A DNA stretch of 12,418 nt from Trachipleistophora hominis (taxonomy: Eukaryota > Microsporidia > Pleistophoridae): the NCBI GenBank assembly GCA_000316135.1, contig JH993877.1, positions 2,473-14,890 on the forward strand, read 5' to 3'. Below, one piece after another: positions 7,477 to 12,418 of the stretch (the stretch's first letter is position 1; each line of letters begins with the position of its first letter). The notes beneath the pieces are model-generated. The model had not been told where the DNA came from, ran no database searches, and saw only the letters and a list, made by a program, of their open reading frames with translations. A program made the translations under genes and the position numbers.

Positions 7477-8646
7477 ATGAGAGACTTAATGCTTTTGATA
7501 ATTATCTTTCTGAATACTTGCATGTCTACCGGCAGAACAGATGAGTTAAATCGAGTTTTTTTAACTCATGGCGATGTGATTAACCAATTCGTAGAGGATT
7601 TATCTTTTTTTACGCATCTATTGAATGAAAAAAGCGAAATTTTCAGCGCTATAGAGCTTTATAATTCACAAAGGCTTAGAAGAGATGATTATACTAATCT
7701 TCAAAATCTTTTGTATATCATTGGTAGAAAGCAATGCAAGCTCACATCTTTGGATACAAGGCCTTCTAACGAGTGTTATACAAACCTAAATTCAATCTTT
7801 ATTAAGATTTTGATGAAAATTAATGGTAACGCTGTTTTTCGACAAATCTTCCATGTTGATGCTACGACAATACGATATGTTATGAACTGTATAACTGAAA
7901 AATATATGAAATGTGCTGTATTATACTATGATAATGTTGCATTAACGCGACATAAAACCAGTTTGATTGATTTTCTTAACGTATTAAGCGGAAAATTAAT
8001 TAGTACTTTGACTCAATGTGATGGTTTTCAATGCTTACGTAACGTTTCACCGAAAGCTTTTCAGACGCGAGTTGAGAATTTTTCGACCATTTCGTTCATT
8101 AACGCATATTCATGTATAACAAAAGCGCTAGTAATCTGTTACAATCTTGAATCAGAGATGGAAAACACAGTAATGGCATCCACTATCGATGATACGGACC
8201 AATCAGAGAATATGGCATTTATCAGTACTGAGTTAAGAAATTTAGCGGATTTCATCCAGCATTTAGAATCTTCGCAAACAAAGCATGACGGTTACCACAA
8301 TTATGCCACAATTTTCCTGCAGTTGGGCACGCATTTACGACCATGTAGTAAAATAATCTGTTCGTTCTTTTCACTCGGCACATCAATGTTACTTACGTTT
8401 CAGCCAACGATTCCGCATTTTACTTCTATCTGCAGATCATTAAGCAATTACTTTTATCAGTTACATCAGATGAAAATGCACCAAGAATTGTACATGGATG
8501 ATGAGATTATGAGAGTTATCATAGAAAAATTTTTAAAGGAAGGCATTGCAACGGTGGATGTAATGTTAAAATTTTTTAACTCTTTCTACACAACGATGGA
8601 GAAACTGCGCTTATATAGGATTCATTATAATCGAAGTCTTTCATAA
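7477..8646 (+). CDS. Secreted helical Cys-containing protein, 389 aa
   Basis: A single uninterrupted frame from ATG 7477 to TAA 8646. The first 19 residues (MRDLMLLIIIFLNTCMSTG) are a signal peptide: one basic residue, a hydrophobic core and small residues at the likely cleavage point. The mature part has no transmembrane segment or C-terminal anchor signal, so it is probably soluble and secreted. It has eleven cysteines after the signal (for example QCDGFQCL, RPCSKIICSF), long predicted-helical stretches and a Lys/Arg/Ser C-terminus (YRIHYNRSLS). The start is the first ATG giving a signal peptide. No known domain is recognised. The C-terminal third (near SLSNYFYQL) resembles the relic at 2866-2970, which suggests a small local family. 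An extracellular or host-facing role is inference. Intron-free as read; GC is higher than in the flanks. Confidence 0.88.
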   Translation: MRDLMLLIIIFLNTCMSTGRTDELNRVFLTHGDVINQFVEDLSFFTHLLNEKSEIFSAIELYNSQRLRRDDYTNLQNLLYIIGRKQCKLTSLDTRPSNECYTNLNSIFIKILMKINGNAVFRQIFHVDATTIRYVMNCITEKYMKCAVLYYDNVALTRHKTSLIDFLNVLSGKLISTLTQCDGFQCLRNVSPKAFQTRVENFSTISFINAYSCITKALVICYNLESEMENTVMASTIDDTDQSENMAFISTELRNLADFIQHLESSQTKHDGYHNYATIFLQLGTHLRPCSKIICSFFSLGTSMLLTFQPTIPHFTSICRSLSNYFYQLHQMKMHQELYMDDEIMRVIIEKFLKEGIATVDVMLKFFNSFYTTMEKLRLYRIHYNRSLS

Positions 8647-8730
8647 CAATCTTTCTTTTACATGATTAGTAATTAAATATCTTTTTTCATGACGAATAAG
8701 TATTCATTGTTCTTTCTACAGATTAATTAA
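8647..8730. other. Short spacer with acceptor-like site
   Basis: Follows the stop of the intact gene. It contains TTCTTTCTACAG ending at 8721, a good-looking 3' splice site just ahead of the coding-like fragment at 8731, but the sequence right after it meets a TAA at 8728. Confidence 0.3.
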
Positions 8731-8925
8731 GTTAGTATAAATATATTCCAAAAAAGTGATGATTTGGACGATGCAAGCGATCCTAGTATCGTCTTAAGGT
8801 TAAACTCGCAGTTTTTGATAAGAACTTGACCACCGTATCAAATGTTCGATAAAACATTCATTATTATCAGTCTTTTATGCGTTAACGTCGTTGCTACAGT
8901 GATAGCATACATTTTTGTTGTTTAA
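8731..8925 (+). pseudogene. Coding-like fragment with acidic stretch and hydrophobic end
   Basis: One frame reads an acidic peptide (FQKSDDLDDASDPSIVLRLN), meets TGA at 8827 and continues to a strongly hydrophobic block starting at ATG 8842 (MFDKTFIIISLLCVNVVATV) that stops at 8923. The hydrophobic block could be the C-terminal anchor of the piece before it or the signal peptide of a following dead gene. Either reading makes it a relic of a secreted or membrane protein. No family recognised. Confidence 0.4.
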
Positions 8926-8971
8926 GAGTATACGCTAAGTTATTGTTTAAGATTGGACACTAAATTCCGCC

Positions 8972-9082
8972 ATGATTCAAATGTTGGTGGTCACAGTCAT
9001 TTTGGACGGACCAGAAAAGTATGTACGCAGCAAAATGTATGGAAATAATTACTTTCTTCTAGAAAAAAGTTATCAGTTTTAA
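8972..9082 (+). pseudogene. Short coding-like fragment, 36 codons
   Basis: An ATG-initiated frame (MIQMLVVTVILDGPEKYVRS ... YFLLEKSYQF) ends at TAA 9080-9082. A second frame over the same bases is also open and protein-like, so the correct one is uncertain. It may belong with the hydrophobic block at 8842 as pieces of one dead gene. Confidence 0.3.
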
Positions 9083-9176
9083 CTGTAACTTTGCCAGTAT
9101 GTGTGAGATAGTGAAGTAAATGAGCAATAATAAAACACTCTTTTGATTATAAAAAGTTGTAACCTTGTTTAATAAC

Positions 9177-9610
9177 GGAGAATTCAACTTCTTCGGGCGA
9201 GATTATAGTTTTTATTGACCAAATCTGATCACAATTCCAGCAAAACTTAAGTTTGGTAATTTCGGCACAGCAATTCAACATGAATTAAATATCTCTGTAA
9301 AGATATGTTTGATCACAAAAGCCATCCGTTACTCAAGCGATGATGTTTCAAAGGCATCAAAATTTAGATTGAAATTTTTTTAAAAAATTGGTTTATTATC
9401 ACCCTACAACATATCATCTAACCAAACACGTCTTCTTGTCCGCTGGGACTCACCATGGCCACTGGCCTTTGGTTTATAGAGGAAATTAGTACGTCGTCTC
9501 GCGCAACAACTTCGCACACACCCTCACAACACCAGAAAAGTATACTGTTACGGCAGCAGTGATCTTAACACGTAAGTTATAACTTGCATGAGACCCCCTC
9601 CCAGAGTACC
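9177..9610 (+). pseudogene. GC-richer decayed coding island
   Basis: One plus-strand frame from 9177 reads protein-like with three stops (TGA near 9222, TAA near 9380, TAG 9477): blocks include PAKLKFGNFGTAIQHELNIS, LLVRWDSPWPLAFGL and LRTHPHNTRKVYCYGSSDL. The part 9420-9610 is markedly GC-richer than its surroundings and is partly open in other frames, including an ATG at 9455 in the context CACCATGG (35 codons to 9562) and an Arg-rich minus-strand reading. A GTAAGT donor lies at 9572 on plus and CATG|GTGAGT on minus. I cannot decide strand or frame. It could be a dead gene, an exon or a noncoding RNA gene. No family recognised. Confidence 0.35.
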
Positions 9611-9934
9611 AAATTTATATTAAAAACAAAATGGATTATATTGCGGTGACAACATGGTATCCAAAAGATTAATTAAACGCTGTAATCATTATTTGAAAGG
9701 GATAATCTTCATCTATATTGATTTAAAATCTTTAAATACTTGAGCTCTACGATTAAAATTGATCAGTAGTATGCACAAAATATCTTCTTGTTGTATACTT
9801 GACTAACCAGCAATGAAATTGCTTGTTGTACAATTTTAGATAAGAAATAAGTTGTATCATTGATTAATAAATAGAGTAATTATCGAAAATATTTGCTAAA
9901 CAACATTTTAGGTAGAAATTTTTAATGACAGCAA
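9611..9934. other. AT-rich spacer after the multi-exon minus-strand gene
   Basis: No gene seen. Just beyond the last codons of the minus-strand gene a TTGTTTAG acceptor-like site on the minus strand could pair with CAG|GTTAAT at 9940 and add a short terminal exon; this is optional and weakly supported. Confidence 0.35.
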
Positions 9935-11691
9935 TTAACCTGAGAAACATTTCCACCAAATACTGGAAGATTTCTTTTTGCGGTTATTATCCGATGTTTC
10001 ACCCATTTCAGATCGACGGTAATCAAATTCGGTGGTCACAGACATTTGTTCATCCTGCATCTTATGATCAATGATAGGCTGATGATGATGATGTCTTGTT
10101 GAATTTCGAGGTTGGAATATTGAATTTCTGTTTATCTCATGATTAGACATTCGTGGCATAGAGTTTAGGTGGAGTGATTTCCTCAAAATATATTTTTTTC
10201 AGGTCGTGTTCATATTTGGTATTACCTCGTCAAATGGCCTTTCAACATTATTATGCCATGTAAATGGTTGATCGTAGGCCTTAGTGCAGGAATTCTGAGT
10301 TGATAGCTCTTTAGAAGAATTTGTCCATTCGATCCCTGTATCATCAGCCAAAAGTATTGATCTTTTAACAAATGGCTTCTCAGCATTATTAGGCCATGTA
10401 AATAATTGATTATAGGCTTTAAAACCGATAGTTGCATACCAAGTCTCTTTTACGACTTTTTCTGGCTCAATCGGTTTGTCTTGATCTAAAGAACCGAACC
10501 GTCTGGGTTGCGAACTGTTAATGGAATCTTCCCTCAAACTTGATTTACTGAAGTATTCAGAACTCGATCCAAATGGCGAAACATGGATGGCTTCCATTTT
10601 GTCAATTAACTCCTTAGACTTTTTCGGCATCAGGTCTTTGCGGTATATTGTTATACTTTCTGCACTGAAACATCCATTTTCTTAGGTCTGTAGAATTTGT
10701 TGACTCAGATGATGGGAAATTATCATGTCCCTTTCTACTAGACTGCTTTCTACAAATATCTGAACTTAACGGTTTCGAAAATATGTCGTCGTTGGTTCTA
10801 ATATCAGTACCCGGGTCGCTTAAACATCCTAGATCTGATGTTTCAGAAAATGAATCGGCATTCATTTCGCTGTATGTAGCCGATTGTCGATGGTTTCTAG
10901 ACCATAAAGATCTGAATACTGAGAATTTATCAAATCCCATTTTTATACTTTGTTTCCTAAGATCTCCGGGAGATGACATCGTAGATAGGGAATCATCATC
11001 CAACTCTTCATGAGAAATAGGACTAGGGCAATGTCTAGAGGCCGAATATTCCGATGAAGAATGATAATTAGTTTCACTTTGCGCAGTAGGTCTGTTAGTA
11101 AAAACATTACTTGATAGAATTGCATCATAGTCTAAAACGGCAATCTCTTTTCTAAGTTTTCTGATTTTAATAGTTCAAACGATGGATCGTCTGAAATTCT
11201 ATTTGTTTCGAATTGTTGTTTCCTGGCCGCATGATTTGATGACTCACAAGAAAGTGTGTAACTGCTTGCAGGACTGGGTTGGTGACGATTATCAGTTATT
11301 GGCGCAGTTGATAGATGCCTATTGACAGGACATCCTGTTTCGAATTGTTGTTTGCTGGTTTTAAGGCCAGAACAAGCCCTATAATACTGGTTGTTGACAG
11401 AATCGTACGTATTATACCCTAAAACATGATATCGGTTTATATATTCGATTGAATGTGAATTTTTGAAAATGTTTATATTAGCCAGTATACATTTCATTTG
11501 GCTCAATGAAAGTTTTTTTTATCGAATATCATAAGGTAATTACGCTTGATCCTGTCAAACATCCATCTTGGCACACAATAACGGATTGTACTTCTTTGAT
11601 GATTTATGTTCTTAGATAATCCCGTAGAGTTCACTTCTATCGAAAACCTTTGGCTCGTGTTCTCGATCATTTTTAATGAACATGAGGTCAT
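9935..11691 (-). CDS. Multi-exon gene: Ser-rich protein with internal repeats, about 439 aa
   Basis: The minus strand shows successive open blocks in shifting frames. They join without a stop if spliced as exons 11691-11544, 11418-11248, 11131-10771, 10664-10226 and 10135-9935, which total 1320 nt (439 codons plus stop). All introns are GT-AG: GTAATT-TTTTAG, GTGAGT-TTTTAG, GTTAAG-TTTCAG, GTAATA-ATGAG. The first is clearly AT-richer than its flanks. The protein starts MTSCSLKMIENTS, has a Ser/Asp-rich middle (DDDSLSTMSSPGDL), two repeats KAYxQxFTWxNNxExPF near residues 309 and 355, a His4 run and a basic Cys-containing end (KKKSSSIWWKCFSG). No signal peptide or membrane segment is evident. Function unknown. 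Alternatives are shorter introns (20 nt at 11180-11161, 40 nt before 10665) or a frameshifted pseudogene. Confidence 0.5.
10136..10225 (-). other. Proposed intron 4 (90 nt)
   Basis: Donor GTAATA at 10225 and a weak acceptor (AATCATGAG) ending 10136. It keeps the frame and removes the TGA at 10199-10201. The weak acceptor makes this the least certain junction; the gene could instead end at that TGA. Confidence 0.3.
10231..10420 (-). repeat. In-frame direct repeat, two 52-bp copies 138 bp apart
   Basis: Positions 10231-10282 and 10369-10420 are similar over 52 bp (about four in five bases by eye), encoding KAYDQPFTWHNNVERPF and KAYNQLFTWPNNAEKPF. The period of 138 bp is 46 codons, so this is an internal duplication of a coding module with conserved aromatic residues. 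Confidence 0.75.
10665..10770 (-). other. Proposed intron 3 (106 nt)
   Basis: Donor GTTAAG at 10770 and acceptor ATGTTTCAG ending 10665, phase-correct. The removed segment is itself open in one frame and includes an RKQSSRKGHDNF stretch resembling RKQSIKMGFDKF in the preceding exon, so a shorter intron or retained coding is possible. Confidence 0.35.
11132..11247 (-). other. Proposed intron 2 (116 nt)
   Basis: Donor GTGAGT at 11247, acceptor CCGTTTTAG ending 11132, phase-correct. A weakness is that it would remove a copy of the repeated KQQFET coding motif. A 20-nt alternative (11180-11161, GTTTGA to AATCAG) keeps that motif and is also in phase. Confidence 0.35.
11202..11358 (-). repeat. 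Short direct repeat, about 22 bp, 132 bp apart
   Basis: TTTCGAATTGTTGTTT followed by CTGG (with one differing base) occurs at 11206-11226 and 11338-11358. The spacing of 132 bp is 44 codons and both copies encode KQQFET on the minus strand in the same frame. This supports coding status for both copies. Confidence 0.65.
11419..11543 (-). other. Proposed intron 1 (125 nt)
   Basis: Donor GTAATT at 11543 and acceptor ATGTTTTAG ending 11419. It removes the frame break at the A8 run (11513-11520 region) and joins WMFDRIKR to YNTYDSV in phase. AT-rich relative to both flanks. A 1-nt deletion in the A8 run would explain the frame change equally well. Confidence 0.5.
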
Positions 11692-11759
11692 TAGGCAGGA
11701 CAAAAGCTTGTGTTTTAAGATATTAAATATTTTTTTGATCTTTTATTTGCTCCTACAAG

Positions 11760-11996
11760 AACTGTGTGGATGATATTGGTTACGGTGATGCCAGTAAGTT
11801 TGCTCGGATTTTTTCGTTTTCATATGATATGTATCTCGATTGTCATATTCTATTGGTTGTTTTTGATACTTTTTTTCAACAAACCATCAGCGCAATTTCC
11901 TCGTTACAAGAATTTTTGAGCTGCGCAAGTGCACAAATACAGACATTAAAAGAGATGCTACTCCCTGGAAAAGAGGATAAAGTTAAGAAGGCGTAA
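11760..11996 (+). CDS. Short plus-strand open frame or spliced exons, unresolved
   Basis: A plus-strand frame is open from about 11739 to TAA 11996 and ends in a hydrophilic helical-looking tail (FLSCASAQIQTLKEMLLPGK then EDKVKKA). There is no ATG at its beginning; the conspicuous features are an acceptor-like tract ending at 11759 (TTTGCTCCTACAAG), a GTAAGT donor at 11794 and an acceptor ACCATCAG ending 11890. Splicing 11794-11890 (97 nt) from ATG 11769 would instead give a 37-aa peptide (MILVTVMP then RNFLVTRIF). The end overlaps the minus-strand frame by 14 bp, and a strong minus-strand acceptor at 11965 falls inside it, so one strand is probably wrong. Function unknown. Confidence 0.3.
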   Translation, partial: NCVDDIGYGDASKFARIFSFSYDMYLDCHILLVVFDTFFQQTISAISSLQEFLSCASAQIQTLKEMLLPGKEDKVKKA

Positions 11997-12262
11997 ATAG
12001 GCACATTATGATCGTTATGATGAGATTCGTAACGGATATCAACTCGTCGTTCAGATAGTTCTTCGAATTATCATAGAGTCGAACCTTACGATTCCTATGG
12101 GTCAGTCCTTCACTCATTTTATCTTCTCCAACATCCTCTTCTAGACACATGAATTCGATGGTGTAGTTGTTCATGTTGCTCGTGGAGGGTTTGAAAAATG
12201 TGGAAGAATCGGACATGGGAACATTGGCCAGCTGGGAAGGATCTAAAAAAAAGTTCACCCAT
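11983..12262 (-). CDS. Hypothetical protein, first or internal exon
   Basis: A minus-strand frame of about 91 codons (containing DPSQLANVPMSDSSTFFKPS, EFMCLEEDVGEDKMSEGL and YDNSKNYLNDELIS) ends at TAA 11983 and is GC-richer than its surroundings. It lacks a proper ATG at its start. An ATG at 12262 is out of frame by one base across a T8 run (12252-12245), while that same run plus AG makes a good acceptor ending 12243, so this may be an internal exon. Downstream, donor GTAAGG at 12089 and acceptor CTCTTTTCCAG ending 11965 would splice in phase to 11964-11876 (125-nt intron), ending ALAQLKNSCNEEIALMVC. I cannot choose between models. Protein not recognised. Confidence 0.45.
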
Positions 12263-12418
12263 GGGGCGCTCTTGTTTCGCGGTATTTATATTTTTTCCTT
12301 ATCTATATTTGTGATAATCGCATAATATTTTTAAATTATAGATAAATATTGACGAGTAGCCACACATTTATAGAATGCAATTTCGTTGATATTATATCGG
12401 ATTAATGTTTTTATAGAG

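Noticed and set aside
10222..10437. Second minus-strand frame of 71 codons inside the repeat-bearing exon
   Set aside because: It is a shifted reading of the same exon; the chosen frame is longer, carries the in-frame repeats and fits the exon model.
10783..11013. Plus-strand 76-codon open frame
   Set aside because: Antisense to the Ser-rich exon of the minus-strand gene; no independent evidence.
10943..11128. Minus-strand 61-codon frame overlapping the Ser-rich exon
   Set aside because: It is the alternative frame of the same exon; the Ser/Asp-rich frame is longer and continues into repeats.
1..12418. tRNA, rRNA or transposase genes
   Set aside because: No B-box-like tRNA core with a foldable cloverleaf, no conserved rRNA stretch and no recognisable transposase or reverse-transcriptase motif was seen by eye; a covariance-model search was not possible.

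Overview
The window looks like AT-rich eukaryotic nuclear DNA. No bacterial signals (Shine-Dalgarno sites, operons, tRNA or rRNA genes) are visible. GC-richer coding islands sit in very AT-rich spacer, several junctions fit GT-AG introns of about 100 nt, and two proteins carry secretion signals. A low-complexity secreted or membrane protein with a recessed hydrophobic signal, an intact Cys-containing secreted protein and many broken secreted-protein fragments together resemble an accessory or subtelomeric locus of an AT-rich protozoan parasite, perhaps apicomplexan. That is inference; an AT-rich invertebrate is not excluded, and I recognise no gene by name.

Left end (1-1202): the minus-strand start of a long open frame that runs off the left edge. 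It encodes a protein with a hydrophobic segment at residues 42-59, a polar Ser/Asn/Glu-rich middle and, at the edge, five 11-residue repeats of perilipin/synuclein/LEA type. The frame has no stop inside the window. Several forward-strand open frames over it are shadows.

Middle (about 1.2-9.6 kb): one intact gene (7477-8646, 389 aa, signal peptide) lies among short plus-strand coding-like islands interrupted by stops and frame changes. The clearest, 2146-3375, keeps largely one frame for about 410 codons and has a stretch alignable by eye to the C-terminal third of the intact protein, so I read it as a dead paralogue. Others are a Ser/Asn-rich relic (4270-4811), a signal-peptide mini-gene with a possible 29- or 50-nt intron (4897-5108), Cys-bearing pieces (6317-6475, 6908-7102) and pieces after the intact gene (8731-9082, 9177-9610). 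One exon-like piece (5626-5730) is on the minus strand. The stretch behaves like a graveyard of secreted-protein genes.

Right end (9.9-12.4 kb): a minus-strand gene whose frame appears broken, but which can be read as five exons (11691 to 9935) joined by four GT-AG introns of 125, 116, 106 and 90 nt, giving 439 codons. It encodes a Ser-rich protein with internal repeats and a basic Cys-containing C-terminus. Beyond it are a short plus-strand open frame (11760-11996) and a minus-strand open frame (11983-12262) with several splice-like sites; their structures are unresolved.

No shared pathway can be read from the sequence. The common theme is secreted or low-complexity lineage-specific proteins undergoing duplication and decay. 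All positions, splice sites and alignments were derived by eye.
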